From assembly GCA_963777435.1 (NCBI GenBank), contig CAVZQT010000002.1, forward strand, positions 310,001 through 374,000: 64,000 nucleotides of DNA, in the 5' to 3' direction. Of the stretch, positions 1 to 9,494 are shown piece after piece (position 1 is the stretch's first letter; every line of letters starts with the position of its first letter). Source of the stretch: AP-15 sp963777435. GTDB taxonomy: Bacteria; Pseudomonadota; Alphaproteobacteria; ATCC43930; CGMCC-115725. Position numbers and translations under genes: made by a program. Under the pieces are notes generated by a model that did no database searches, was not told where the DNA came from, and saw nothing but the letters and a program-made list of their open reading frames with translations.

Positions 1-1307
1 GTCTCGAGCAGCCGCGATGCCCTCGCGATGTCGGACAACCCAGCGGGGCGTTGCAGTAATTCGATGCTGCCAAGAATCGATTGCAGCAGGTTGTTAAAGT
101 CATGTGCGACCCCGCCGGTCAGCTGGCCGATAGCTTCCATTTTCTGCAACTGCGCCATTGTCGCCCGGCTCTGATCCAGAGCCTCCTGCTGGCGCCGGCG
201 CTCGGTGATGTCACGCACGACTTTGGCGAAGCCGCGCAAATCGCCGCTGGGATCGCGTAAAGCAGTAATGACAACGCTTGCCCAAAACTGCGAGCCATCC
301 TTACGGACGCGCCAGCCTTCCTCTTCCGCACTGCCGGCCATGGCAGCCACTTCGAGCAAATGCTCCGAGCCACCTCCTGCCGCCACATCCTCCGGAAAGA
401 AGCGCGAAAAATTGCGACCGATGATTTCGTCCGCACGATAGCCTTCGAGCCGTTCGGCGCCTTCATTCCAGCTCGCGACGTTTCCTGCCGGATCGAGCAT
501 AAAGATGGCGTGATCGCGCACCCCCGAGACGAGCAGCCGAAAGCGCTCTTCGCTGCGCTGCAATAACGCCTGTGATCGCAGAAGCTGGCGATAAGCGCGC
601 CAGAGCATTAGGCCGCCAAGCAGAATAACCGCAAAAGCAAGAACGGCCGCCAGAGCGCTCGTCAGCGCATTCATCCTCGCCACTTCGAGAAACCCGGCCT
701 GCCGTTGGTCTAGCAACCGGTTCTCGGTGGTAATCATCGCACCGATTTGGTCGGTAATCGCGGTCATCGCATCGGCGCCGACATTGGTTTCGACGATCTC
801 TCGCGCGGCGTCGAAACCATTGCTTCGGCGAGCGGCTATCGTCTTTTCCAGCTCGGCGAGCTTTGTTTTGATAACGGGATCGAGAACGTTGAGGTGTTGT
901 TGCTGCTCCGGGCTATCACGAGTTAACTGGCGCAACTCCTCAAGCTTCCCAGGGGTATTGCGCACACCGGTAACGTACGGCCGAAGATAATTTTCGGCGC
1001 CAGTGATCAGAAAACCGCGTTGACCGCGTTCGGCATCCTGAATTGCCTGATCAAGCGAGTGGGCAGCGGCAATGATTTCAAAACTGCGCTCGACCAGCGC
1101 CTGGCTTTGTCGAACAGCGGGAACAATGTTAAATGCCTTGTAAACCTCGAGCCCGACGAGGATCAGCGATGGCAACAGTATCAATGCCAGCCCGCGTCGC
1201 AGCCCGCTCGGTGATGCGGATTGGGCGACTAGCCGTCGCCAGCTGCGCCGGCCTTTCCGACGCGGCGGTTCATCGACGAACTCAGGATTAGTCGTCAGGT
1301 CCGTCAT
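1..1307 (-). CDS. Sensor histidine kinase, CHASE3-PAS-HisKA (3' end outside window)
   Basis: The frame is open from the ATG at 1307 to the window edge, giving 435 codons. In order it shows a membrane segment (about residues 38-54), a CHASE3-like periplasmic sensor region (about 60-195), a second membrane segment (about 205-225), a PAS domain (about 245-350) and a HisKA phosphoacceptor box reading GGVAHDFNNLL with the histidine near residue 398. That H-box is typical of hybrid histidine kinases, which autophosphorylate and pass phosphate to a receiver. The ATPase domain and any receiver lie left of the window. The ligand cannot be told from sequence. Confidence 0.85.
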   Translation of the reverse strand, partial: MTDLTTNPEFVDEPPRRKGRRSWRRLVAQSASPSGLRRGLALILLPSLILVGLEVYKAFNIVPAVRQSQALVERSFEIIAAAHSLDQAIQDAERGQRGFLITGAENYLRPYVTGVRNTPGKLEELRQLTRDSPEQQQHLNVLDPVIKTKLAELEKTIAARRSNGFDAAREIVETNVGADAMTAITDQIGAMITTENRLLDQRQAGFLEVARMNALTSALAAVLAFAVILLGGLMLWRAYRQLLRSQALLQRSEERFRLLVSGVRDHAIFMLDPAGNVASWNEGAERLEGYRADEIIGRNFSRFFPEDVAAGGGSEHLLEVAAMAGSAEEEGWRVRKDGSQFWASVVITALRDPSGDLRGFAKVVRDITERRRQQEALDQSRATMAQLQKMEAIGQLTGGVAHDFNNLLQSILGSIELLQRPAGLSDIARASRLLE

Positions 1308-1439
1308 CCGAAGGCCTTAAACTCGATCGCGCGTTCCAAGATACCCGGCTCGGACACATCTGTCATTTCGAACGCCGGAGCAAGCAACTCGAATGCCGAG
1401 GAGCGAGCAACCTACCAGGAGGTGCGGTTCCCTTTGCAT

Positions 1440-2435
1440 CTAAGCGGATGCGTGGGCGGATCCGGCAGCGTCGGGTCTCAGCTGGTCGACAGCGTCGGCT
1501 AGCAGCCGGTATTTGACTTGCGTCACGTTCAGGTCGCGGAAGTAGTTGACCAAGTCACCCCACGGATCGTTAATCCGGTGGATCCCGGAAATAAATGCAA
1601 CAACACCACCGATTTCGAGGTGGTTGGTGTAGACCCACCAGCCGCCAACCAGCAATGCCGAGACGATCTGCAGATGATTGCAGAGGTTCATCAAAAAATT
1701 CATTGTAAACTTTAGTTTGAAGATTCCCATGTCAAGCGCGAAAGCCTGCTGGATGCGCCGCTCGTCTTCGGCGTCATCGCTGCGATCAATCATAGCAATA
1801 CCGAGTTGGCGCAATACCCGAATACGCGCTCCTGTCCGCCGGTTTACTGCCGATTGCAACAACGGGACAAAAAACAATTGCGGAACGACAAGCGCAAAGG
1901 CGGCGAGAGCCATCCACGGATCAATGTGGATCAGATAGGCGAAGACCGAACACATGATACCGGCTTGCAGCAGCGGCTCGGAGACGCTCTCGCCGACAAA
2001 CCCGCCGATCGGCTCGACCTCGGCGACGATCATCGAGATCGTAATCCCTTGAGCTTCGGCGGCGGGGGATGTGGGTGTCGGAGCCTCGATGATCGCATGC
2101 ACCCTTCGCCGCAGATCGCGTTTGGCCCGTTCCCCAACCCAGCCCCGGTAGATGTTAAGCGCGAGCTTGGTGCCGCCCTGAACGAACACTACCCCGGCGT
2201 AGGCGGCGCACAGCCAAATGACCCACGAATAGGGGCGGTGCTTGACGAGGTCGTTGACGATCCGGCGCTGAAATTCGAGCGGGATGACCTCAAGGAGGGC
2301 AACGACACCCGTGAGCACCAACAACACCAGTTGATGCAGCGCACTCGTGGCGAGCACGTAACGGTAGACGTTGCGCGGCAGCCCGCCAACTTTGGGCGGA
2401 GCGAGATCCTGAAACCAACTCACGACGCTGGTCAT
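1440..2435 (-). CDS. ABC exporter transmembrane domain protein without ATPase domain
   Basis: The 331-residue product has about six hydrophobic segments arranged like the ABC_membrane domain of type-I exporters. It stops where the linker to a nucleotide-binding domain would begin, and no Walker A, signature or Walker B motif occurs in it or in the following 130 bases before the kinase gene. Half-transporters normally carry the ATPase on the same chain, so this is either a truncated transporter or a membrane partner of an ATPase encoded elsewhere. The start is the ATG at 2435. Function and substrate are unknown. Confidence 0.6.
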   Translation of the reverse strand: MTSVVSWFQDLAPPKVGGLPRNVYRYVLATSALHQLVLLVLTGVVALLEVIPLEFQRRIVNDLVKHRPYSWVIWLCAAYAGVVFVQGGTKLALNIYRGWVGERAKRDLRRRVHAIIEAPTPTSPAAEAQGITISMIVAEVEPIGGFVGESVSEPLLQAGIMCSVFAYLIHIDPWMALAAFALVVPQLFFVPLLQSAVNRRTGARIRVLRQLGIAMIDRSDDAEDERRIQQAFALDMGIFKLKFTMNFLMNLCNHLQIVSALLVGGWWVYTNHLEIGGVVAFISGIHRINDPWGDLVNYFRDLNVTQVKYRLLADAVDQLRPDAAGSAHASA

Positions 2436-2903
2436 ATTACGATCTTTAGGAGCGTACCCATGCGCGGCGATATGATCCAGGTCAAACCCGTGCCGGCACT
2501 GAAATCCGTGTGCTTGTCGGGCTTAGGCCAAACGCTATGATGCTGTCCGCTGATACAAGGTGGCGTTGTCCGCAGCCGGCCGACGGTAACGGGCAGGCTT
2601 TGCTCCGGAGGACTGATTATCGTCCACAAAAAGACATGGAAGCCTAACTGACGCGTAAGCTGTTTCCGCGTAACCTGCTCTTTCTAAAAGATCGGAGCAC
2701 AACTCATCGAATTTCTATTTTTGCGGCGGTGGAGCGGTCATGCGATCTGAATTACCTGTTTTGGTGGTTGGCGGATGTTTTGCCCCCCTCGGCTTGCTCT
2801 GCCGTGCAGGCGGTTGAGCTGATGCTCGCCCTCGCCGGACCCACGACAACTTTGTTTTCTTCACGAACCGACAGGCTAACACATCGCTGATCGCCGATTT
2901 CCG
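2436..2903. other. Intergenic region between divergent genes
   Basis: These 468 bases separate the ABC membrane protein (minus) from the glycosyltransferase (plus) and must hold promoters for both. No RNA gene, repeat or convincing operator was recognised. A 65-codon minus-strand frame here overlaps the ABC gene start but has no protein-like features. Confidence 0.4.
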
Positions 2904-3876
2904 ATGCCTCGAACCAACGTCATCATTCCTTTCTGGCAGCGCGATTCGGGCATCCTTCCTGTTGCGGTTAATTCCGTTCTTTCCCAGGGCGATGGTGAAA
3001 TCCTCGTCACGGTGATCGATGACGGTTCACCTGTCTCTGCTCGCGGGGAATTGGCCGCGGCTGCGCTACAAGACGCCCGCATCGTCGTTATCGAACAGTC
3101 GAACGCCGGTCCCGGAGCGGCCCGAAACCGCGGGCTCGATGAGACGCCGGCAGAAGTTGAATACATCGCGTTTCTTGACTCGGACGATCGCTGGCTGCCC
3201 GGACATCTGGAAAACGCAGGGATCGCTTTGGCGAGAGGCGCCGATTTTTACTTCGCAGATGCTGACCATCATGAGCGGGGATTGGGATATTCACGATTTG
3301 CCGAATGCGAATTTGACGGATTGCAGGGAGAGCCGATAGAGGAGGGAGAAAATCTGTTTTTCTATCGGGGATCCCTTTTTGATGCTATCTTAGGATCTTC
3401 TCCGGTAGGAACTTCTACTGTCGTATATCGCCGCTCGATCGGTGGTAAACTTAAGATTCCCTGAAGGGCTAATCTATGGTGAGGACAAGTTCCTTTGGAT
3501 GAATTTGGCGCTGGCTGCACGGCGCGTCGCCTACTCGACGCAGTGCGAGGCTGCATATGGCCGTGGCGTCAACATCTACGCCAGCGCGACTTGGGGGGCG
3601 CCACAGGCGCTAAAGAAATTTCTTCACGTTGCCAAGGTCCATCGAATGATTGCGACCAGTTTTGACTTAACTCAAGAGCAGCGCCGATGGAATATTGGTT
3701 GGCTCGAAGAGGTGCGAAGAACCTTTGCCGCCAACCTGTTACATCTTCTGCGTCATCGAAAACCGGTAGATTGGCGCGTCGTGGCCGCGTATCTCGCGAT
3801 GGACCCGCGCTTGGCAGGCGAGCTCGTCGCTACTCTTGGCAAGGGGGTGTTGCGGTTGGCGCGGAATAGCCGGTGA
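2904..3876 (+). pseudogene. Family 2 glycosyltransferase, interrupted by one frameshift
   Basis: The first frame (2904-3464) encodes a GT-A fold start with the VIDDGS nucleotide-binding motif and the FLDSDD metal-binding motif. It continues to '...TSTVVYRRS' and then hits TGA. The second frame (3442-3876, +1) continues directly with 'RFPEGLIYGEDKFLW', the family's conserved acceptor-side region. Reading CTT-AGA instead of CTT-AAG-A near 3452 rejoins them into one protein of about 323 residues, so one extra A explains the break. The enzyme would transfer a sugar from a nucleotide donor to an unknown acceptor. Either the gene is inactivated or the base is a sequence error. Confidence 0.75.
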
Positions 3877-4216
3877 CGGTCGGTGTAATAGCGATGTCGG
3901 TTGGCCGGAGGACCGCTTTTGAATACCTGCCGGCGTTGTCGCACAGAGATTGAGCTGCCTGCCAGTTACACGCTGGGAATATTAATCCTGAGGTCCTCGC
4001 GCCGGTCCGCCGTGTCACGGCGCGATAGGGTTCTCCTGTTGCCGCATCGCGAGTAGCGGCGTTCGATTCGTGCGTTGCTTCGAGATGATCGCGCGTATCT
4101 GATGATCGCCAGCCGACAGCTTACCGTGATGAACGACCCGATCGGCTATAGTCACGGGGACGTGCGCCCATCGGCACGTCGCGGCGGGCCCAACCGGGCT
4201 GAGGGAGCATCGAGGA
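3877..4216. other. Intergenic region upstream of the LLM oxidoreductase operon
   Basis: These 340 bases between same-strand genes presumably hold the promoter of the 4217-6830 operon. No RNA gene, repeat or recognisable operator was seen. Confidence 0.4.
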
Positions 4217-5044
4217 ATGCGCATCGGGATTCATTTACCGCAAATCGGGCGCAAAGCGGGGCCGGAGGCAATCCGCCGGGCGGCGATCCAGGCTGAGGAG
4301 CTGGGCTTCGACGACGTCTGGACCAGCGAGCACATCATCGTGCCCGCGGATGCGCCTTACCCGCCAAGCGCAATCTTTTACGATCCGGTGCTGACGCTGA
4401 CCTGGGCGGCGGCCCACACCCAAAGGGTCCAGCTTGGCACCAGCGTGCTGGTGCTGCCGATGCGCCATCCTTTGCCGCTCGCCAAGGAATTGGCGACGTT
4501 GCAGAACTTGTCCGAGGGGCGGTTGATCCTCGGCGCCGGCGTCGGCTGGCTCGAAGCCGAATTCGCCGCCTTGGGCGTGCCGTTTCGCGAGCGCGGTCGA
4601 CGCATGGACGAGGGCATCGCGATGATGCGCGCGGTGTGGAGCGAGGACCCGGTCAGCTTTCCGGCGCGTGCGATCCCGGCGGTGATCGATGGCATGCGGT
4701 CACTGCCGCAGCCGGAGAAGCGGATCCCGATCTGGATCGGCGGGGGCTCCGAGCCGGCGATCAAACGCGCGCTGCGGCTCGACGGCTGGCACGGCTCGCG
4801 GGTCTCGCCCGAACAGGCCGCGCCGATCGTCAAGCGATTGCGCGCGGAGCGTCCCGAGCCGGAATTCGCGATTTCGGTGCGCAATGGCTGGGACGGCGAG
4901 GATCAGGGTGCGCTTGCCGATCGGCTGGCCGGTTTTCGCGATGCCGGGGTCGGCCACGTGCTGGTCGAACCGGCCGAACGCGCGCTCGACGATTGGCTCG
5001 CCGCGGTCGAGCGGATCGCCCGCGCCGCCGAGCCGGTGCGCTAA
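4217..5044 (+). CDS. Luciferase-like (LLM class) F420/flavin-dependent oxidoreductase
   Basis: The 275-residue protein matches the bacterial luciferase-like fold. It has an N-terminal strand MRIGIHLPQIG, then 'AEELGFDDVWTSEH', 'LGTSVLVLPMRHPL', 'LSEGRLILGAGVGWLEAEF' and the late 'RIPIWIGGGSEPAIKRA'. The pattern is closest to the short Rv2161c-like F420-dependent branch, but F420 versus FMN cannot be decided from sequence. It is the first gene of a three-gene operon, 15 bases ahead of a second LLM enzyme. The start at 4217 is preceded by a GAGGA-type ribosome site. The substrate is unknown. Confidence 0.88.
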   Translation: MRIGIHLPQIGRKAGPEAIRRAAIQAEELGFDDVWTSEHIIVPADAPYPPSAIFYDPVLTLTWAAAHTQRVQLGTSVLVLPMRHPLPLAKELATLQNLSEGRLILGAGVGWLEAEFAALGVPFRERGRRMDEGIAMMRAVWSEDPVSFPARAIPAVIDGMRSLPQPEKRIPIWIGGGSEPAIKRALRLDGWHGSRVSPEQAAPIVKRLRAERPEPEFAISVRNGWDGEDQGALADRLAGFRDAGVGHVLVEPAERALDDWLAAVERIARAAEPVR

Positions 5045-5059
5045 ACAGGGGTATTTGAC

Positions 5060-6097
5060 ATGAAACTGGCGATGACGTTGCGGGTCTCGGCCACTGCCGG
5101 GATCGATATCGAGCTCGTCCGCGAGGCGGAGCGGCTCGGCTATGACGCCGTGTGGTGCGGCGAGGCTTATGGTACCGACGCGGTTTCGCCGGTCGCGTGG
5201 GTGCTGGCGCAGACAACAAAGATCAAGGCCGGCACCGCGATCATGCAAATGGCCGCGCGCACACCGGCTTGCGCAGCGATGACCGCGATGACGTTGCAGG
5301 CATTGTCAGGCAACCGCTTTTTATGCGGCATCGGGCCTTCGGGGCCGCAAGTCGTCGAGGGCTGGCACGGCGTCGCGTTTGGCAAGCCGCTAACCCGCAC
5401 CCGCGAATATATCGCAATCATCCGCCAGATCCTCGAACGCAAGGCGCCGCTCGAATTCGAGGGTGAGCATTATCAGATCCCGTATCATGGGCCGGGCGCC
5501 ACCGGGCTCGGCAAGCCGCTGCGCAGCATCATCCACGGCGACCCGAGCCTTAAAATCTATACCGCGGCGATCGCACCGCCCGGGCTGCGGACTTCAGGCG
5601 AAGTCGCCGACGGCACCTTGCCGTTTTTCATGTCGCCGGAAAAACCCGAGGCGATCGTCGGCCCGGTGCGCGAGGGAATTGCCAAGGCCGGCAACGGCAA
5701 GACCCTCGCCGATTTCGATCTCGCCCCCTATGTCCGCGTCGCGATCGGCGACGATCTGGCGGCTTGCAGAGATCAGATCCGACCCAATCTGGCGCTCTAT
5801 ATCGGCGGCATGGGTGCACGCTCGAAGAATTTCTACAACGATCTGGCAAAGCGCATGGGCTATGAGGCGGCCGCCATGACAATCCAGGATCACTATCTCG
5901 CCGGGCGGCGAAAGGAGGCCGAGGCGGCAGTGCCCGACGCGCTGATCGACGAAACCTCGCTGGTCGGGCCCAAGGAGCGGGTGCGCGAACGTCTGCAGGC
6001 GTGGCTGGCGATCGCCGAGGATCACCGTGTTGGCTCTCTGGTGCTTGCCGGGGCTGACAGAGCGGCATTGCGCATTGTCGCCGAGGCCGTGCTTTGA
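5060..6097 (+). CDS. LLM class F420/flavin-dependent oxidoreductase
   Basis: The 345-residue product is a second luciferase-like enzyme from a different branch of the family. Visible elements include 'EAERLGYDAVWCGEAYG', 'IKAGTAIMQMAARTPA', 'LSGNRFLCGIGPSGPQVVEGWHG' and 'PLTRTREYIAIIRQIL'. It lies 15 bases after the first LLM gene and 10 bases before the dioxygenase, so the three are almost certainly co-transcribed. Enzymes of this branch oxidise or reduce organic substrates using a deazaflavin or flavin cofactor. The substrate here is not known. Confidence 0.88.
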   Translation: MKLAMTLRVSATAGIDIELVREAERLGYDAVWCGEAYGTDAVSPVAWVLAQTTKIKAGTAIMQMAARTPACAAMTAMTLQALSGNRFLCGIGPSGPQVVEGWHGVAFGKPLTRTREYIAIIRQILERKAPLEFEGEHYQIPYHGPGATGLGKPLRSIIHGDPSLKIYTAAIAPPGLRTSGEVADGTLPFFMSPEKPEAIVGPVREGIAKAGNGKTLADFDLAPYVRVAIGDDLAACRDQIRPNLALYIGGMGARSKNFYNDLAKRMGYEAAAMTIQDHYLAGRRKEAEAAVPDALIDETSLVGPKERVRERLQAWLAIAEDHRVGSLVLAGADRAALRIVAEAVL

Positions 6098-6107
6098 GAG
6101 AGGTGCG

Positions 6108-6830
6108 ATGACCTACTCACTCGGCTCGCTCGCCGGTGCGATCGAACGCGACGGCTTCGCCTTTGTCGAGGCGCCCGAGATGCGGGCATTGTTGGGCGAA
6201 GCCGAGCTGCGCGACTGGGACTCTTTTGCCGCGAGCTGGAATGACCTCGGCGTCGACGCCTATATGGCCGATGGCGGGCGATATCGCCGTCGCCGCTTTG
6301 CCTGTTACCGCGCCACCTCGGCCGGGATTCTGCGCAAGTCGCATCAGCCGCATTACCAGAGCCGCGACTACAACCCGCTAAATGGCGGAATCGAGCGCTG
6401 GTTCGAGCCGGTCGCCGAAACGGTCGGCCGCCACCCGGTATTAGGGGCGATCCTCGGCACCAGCCATGCATTGTTCGACCGAATGACGCCGGAGCCCTAC
6501 CGGCCGCTCGCCTGGCATGTCGAATTGCACCAATTTCGCATCGAGGCGCGGCCGGGCGAAGCTGGACAACCGACGCCCGAAGGCCTGCATCGCGACGGCG
6601 TCGATTGGGTATTGGTGCTGATGGTGCGCCGCGAAAACGTCAAGAGCGGTGAGACGACGATCTATGACCTCGCCGAGAGGCCACTCGGAAGCTTCACCTT
6701 GACCCAACCGCTCGACGCTGCGCTGGTCGATGATAGCCGCGTCTATCACGGGGTAACCGCGGTCGAGCCGGTCGACCCGTCACGCCCAGCTTATCGCGAC
6801 GTGCTCGTCGTCACTTTCCGCCGCGAATGA
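6108..6830 (+). CDS. 2OG-Fe(II) dioxygenase family protein
   Basis: The 240-residue protein resembles the 2OG-Fe dioxygenase family that includes amino-acid hydroxylases such as isoleucine dioxygenase (PF10014 type). The metal site is visible as His161-x-Asp163 in 'LHRDGVDW' and His214 in 'SRVYHGVTAV', with Arg238 in 'VVTFRR' suited to bind 2-oxoglutarate. The ATG at 6108 with GAGAGAGG upstream is chosen over an in-frame upstream start at 6027, which would lie inside the preceding gene. Third gene of the operon with the two LLM oxidoreductases, so probably acting in the same oxidative pathway. Substrate unknown. Confidence 0.8.
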   Translation: MTYSLGSLAGAIERDGFAFVEAPEMRALLGEAELRDWDSFAASWNDLGVDAYMADGGRYRRRRFACYRATSAGILRKSHQPHYQSRDYNPLNGGIERWFEPVAETVGRHPVLGAILGTSHALFDRMTPEPYRPLAWHVELHQFRIEARPGEAGQPTPEGLHRDGVDWVLVLMVRRENVKSGETTIYDLAERPLGSFTLTQPLDAALVDDSRVYHGVTAVEPVDPSRPAYRDVLVVTFRRE

Positions 6831-6891
6831 AGAGTTCCGTTAGTAATCTCGCCGCGACAACTTCCGGCCGGAAACATCCGTCCAGATAGCA

Positions 6892-7263
6892 TTAGTTGCT
6901 GGTGCGGAAGGTGTAACGGCAGCTTGGGGATTTGAGGCGGGCGGTGACAATGTTTCCTTGAATATGCCCGGTCATGCTGATCCGCCCTTTTGGCAAGCGT
7001 TGCGAGGCGTGAAAGGATCCATCCTCGCCAACCCGACCGCGCAATACTGTATCGAAGCGGGGGTCATATTTGAACTGAACTTGGCCCCCCGCGACTGTCA
7101 TCGGAAAGACCGCACCCGGAGGCGGCTGGGTACAGTCGCCACTGACGGTTTTGGTCAGCCTGAGTTCGCCGACATACTGGCCATCAAACCGGGTCGAGCC
7201 CTGGGCCCAGGCCGTATTCGCCAATACCGCGACCAACAGCAAGCTCAATCGTAGAGATTTCAA
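6892..7263 (-). CDS. Small secreted protein of unknown function
   Basis: The start is taken as the TTG at 7263 because GGAGGGGGAG lies just upstream and the product then begins directly with a signal peptide (KSLRLSLLLVAVLANTAWA, cut near AWA-QG). An ATG at 7296 would add eleven unlikely residues. The mature part of about 100 residues has two cysteines (in 'SGDCTQPP' and 'SPSCRYTF') that could form a disulfide, and several alternating strands suggesting a small beta fold. It converges with the dioxygenase operon. No family was recognised. Confidence 0.6.
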   Translation of the reverse strand: MKSLRLSLLLVAVLANTAWAQGSTRFDGQYVGELRLTKTVSGDCTQPPPGAVFPMTVAGGQVQFKYDPRFDTVLRGRVGEDGSFHASQRLPKGRISMTGHIQGNIVTARLKSPSCRYTFRTSN

Positions 7264-7570
7264 TGTTCCGTCTCCCCCTCCGGTTCTCGCCGCCATTTTT
7301 CGTCCCCCACGGACCTCGTCTAAATATTTATTCCATGAGGAAATCCACCTTACATCCGCGGCGCGGATACCGCATTACCATGAATAGTACCGGGTTCAGC
7401 CCCTCGGGCCGTGCGAGCCGCTGGCCGTAACGTCGAGACGCCGGCGACAGGCACAACCCCGTCCGTGCAAGGACCGACAGCGCCTCAGACTGCCGGGCCG
7501 CCGAAGGCGCTGCGCATTCCGCTGAACCGGCGTCGTCGATCCCGCGGATTACGCAGCGCGCCGGCAGCGG

Positions 7571-8356
7571 CTACTGCGCCGATTGCGGCTCCGCCATCGA
7601 GCGATGCATCTCGGCGCTGACATCGGCCGGTAGGACGTGGGCGATCGCCGAGCGCAGCTTGTTCTGCCAACCCGTGATGACCTCGCCCTCGCCTTTCATC
7701 ATCGCCTCGAAACCCTGCCGCGCAACCTCAGCAGCATCGTCCTTTTTCGACTGGCCGATCTTGGTGTCCATCATGTCGGCACGCTCGAAGAACTCGGTCT
7801 CGGTAGCCCCCGGCATTAGACAGGTGACCGACACGCCGGTGTCCTTCAGCTCATGACGAAGTGCAAACGAAAACGAGTTGAGAAACGCCTTGGTGCCGTT
7901 GTAGACCGCCTGATAGGTGCCGGGCATAAAGCCGGCAATCGAGCCGGTAATCAGGATGCGGCCGGTGCCGGCCCTGCGCATATCGCGCCCGACCTTCTGG
8001 ATCAGGTAGAGCGTGCCGGTGATGTTGGTGTCGATGACGCGGCGCACGTCGCCAAAATCCTGGTCGAGAAAGCCTTTGCCCAAGCCGCGTCCGGCATTTG
8101 CCAAGAGCGCCTCGACCTGGCGGCCGCGGGTCGCCCCATAGAGCTTGTCGACGCCTTCGAGCGTGGCGAGATCGGCTTGCACTGCGTCAACTTCGGCGCC
8201 CAGCTTGCGGAAGTCAGCCGCCGCGTTTTCGATTTTGGGCTCGTCGGCGGCGACCACCAGGTCGAAGCCGTGTTCGGCGCAGTGTTTCGCCAATTCGTAT
8301 CCAATTCCGGTCGAAGCGCCGGTGACCACGGCGAGCGGACGATCGGCTGTCGCCAT
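7571..8356 (-). CDS. Short-chain dehydrogenase/reductase
   Basis: The 261-residue protein is a classical SDR: the NAD(P)-binding motif TGASTGIG at about residues 13-20, 'LLANAGRG' in the NAG position, the serine in 'ITGSIAG', and the catalytic YxxxK as 'YNGTK'. It is read in the same direction as the next SDR gene, 53 bases away, so the two may be co-transcribed. It should oxidise or reduce a hydroxyl/carbonyl group using NAD(P)(H). The substrate cannot be predicted. Confidence 0.85.
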   Translation of the reverse strand: MATADRPLAVVTGASTGIGYELAKHCAEHGFDLVVAADEPKIENAAADFRKLGAEVDAVQADLATLEGVDKLYGATRGRQVEALLANAGRGLGKGFLDQDFGDVRRVIDTNITGTLYLIQKVGRDMRRAGTGRILITGSIAGFMPGTYQAVYNGTKAFLNSFSFALRHELKDTGVSVTCLMPGATETEFFERADMMDTKIGQSKKDDAAEVARQGFEAMMKGEGEVITGWQNKLRSAIAHVLPADVSAEMHRSMAEPQSAQ

Positions 8357-8409
8357 CGGAAAACTCCTTTATGTCAGGTATGTTGGGGTGGTTCGGCCGG
8401 CGGCGGCGA

Positions 8410-9267
8410 TCACAGGATCGGTTTGCCGCCGGTCACGCCGACCATCGTGCCCGAGACGTAGCTCGCCTCGTCACTCGCCAAGAGAACATAGACGGGCGCC
8501 AGCTCGCGGGGCTGCGCCGGTCGCTTCATCGGCACCTGCTCCCCGAAATGGGCGACTTTCTCGGGCGGCATGGTCGACGGGATCAGCGGGGTCCAGACTG
8601 GGCCCGGGGCCACCGCATTGACCCGAATGTCGCGCTCGGCCAACAGCTGCGCCAGACCGCCGGTGTAGTTCTGGATCGCCCCTTTGGTCGTGGCATAGGC
8701 GAGCAGCTGCGGGCTGGGGTTGTCGGCGTTGATCGAGGCGGTGTTGATGATCGCACTGCCGCGCGGCATGTGCTTGAGCGCTGCCTTGGTCAGATAAAAC
8801 ATCGCGAAAATATTCACCCGGAAGGTGCGGTCCCATTCCTCGTCAGAAATTTCCTCGGGCGAATTAAAGGTCATCTGGTGGGCGGCGTTGTTGACCAGGA
8901 TGTCGATCCTGCCAAACGCCTCCACGGTCTTTTCGACGAGCTTGCGGCAATGTTTTGGGTCGGCGATGTCGCCCGGCATCAACAGGCATTGGCGCCCCGC
9001 TTCGTCCACGAGGCGCTTGGTTTCGCGCGCGTCATCCTCTTCGTTCAAATAGGAGACGGCGAGATCGGCGCCTTCCCGGGCAAAGGCCAATGCCACTGCC
9101 CGTCCGATGCCGGAATCACCGCCGGTGATCAGGACTTTCTTGTCCTGCAGTCGGCCTGAACCACGGTAACTCTTCTCACCGTAATCCGGGCGCGGCTCCA
9201 TTGCAGAACTCGAGCCCGGAATCGGCTGCTGTTGGTTGGGAAATGGCGGCTTGGGGAAATCCAACAT
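8410..9267 (-). CDS. SDR family oxidoreductase (YghA/general-stress type)
   Basis: The 285-residue protein has the extended N-terminus of YghA-like and YdaD-like SDRs ('PFPNQQQPIPG', 'SYRGSGRLQDKKVLITG'), followed by GGDSGIGR for cofactor binding, 'VNNAAHQM', the catalytic 'YATTKGA' and the C-terminal 'GTMVGVTGG'. In related bacteria this family is often stress-induced and annotated as glucose 1-dehydrogenase-like, but its true substrate is usually unproven. The gene lies upstream of the other SDR on the same strand and diverges from the antiporter operon. Confidence 0.88.
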   Translation of the reverse strand: MLDFPKPPFPNQQQPIPGSSSAMEPRPDYGEKSYRGSGRLQDKKVLITGGDSGIGRAVALAFAREGADLAVSYLNEEDDARETKRLVDEAGRQCLLMPGDIADPKHCRKLVEKTVEAFGRIDILVNNAAHQMTFNSPEEISDEEWDRTFRVNIFAMFYLTKAALKHMPRGSAIINTASINADNPSPQLLAYATTKGAIQNYTGGLAQLLAERDIRVNAVAPGPVWTPLIPSTMPPEKVAHFGEQVPMKRPAQPRELAPVYVLLASDEASYVSGTMVGVTGGKPIL

Positions 9268-9494
9268 GGAACGCCTTCACTGATTGGAGTTCGATAAACT
9301 CCTTAACCATCGGACAGAGGTTCGGTTTCATGTCGTTTCTAGTGTTTTTCCTTGATCAAATTGAGAGATCGTGAGCGCCGCCGCTTGCTGTTGAGGCGAA
9401 TTATTGCGTCAGAAGATCATCTCCTCAGGACGTTGTTTCGTTGTTGGCGAAACCTATTCGCATTTCCGGCGTTTGGTGAGGCGGAGGCACGGGT

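Noticed and set aside
1806..2540. Long plus-strand frame (244 residues) opposite the ABC membrane gene
   Set aside because: Codons and residues are a shadow of the hydrophobic gene on the other strand; composition is unlike a protein and no ribosome site precedes it.
2432..2629. 65-codon minus-strand frame overlapping the ABC gene start as ATGA
   Set aside because: Sequence has no protein-like pattern and no ribosome site; the overlap alone is weak support.
6862..6873. Palindrome TTCCGGCCGGAA between convergent genes as a terminator
   Set aside because: No loop and no T run follow it; GC-rich palindromes of this length are common by chance here.
7853..9159. Plus-strand frames of 202 and 262 residues across the two SDR genes
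   Set aside because: They lie opposite SDR genes with clear catalytic motifs and have no family features of their own.
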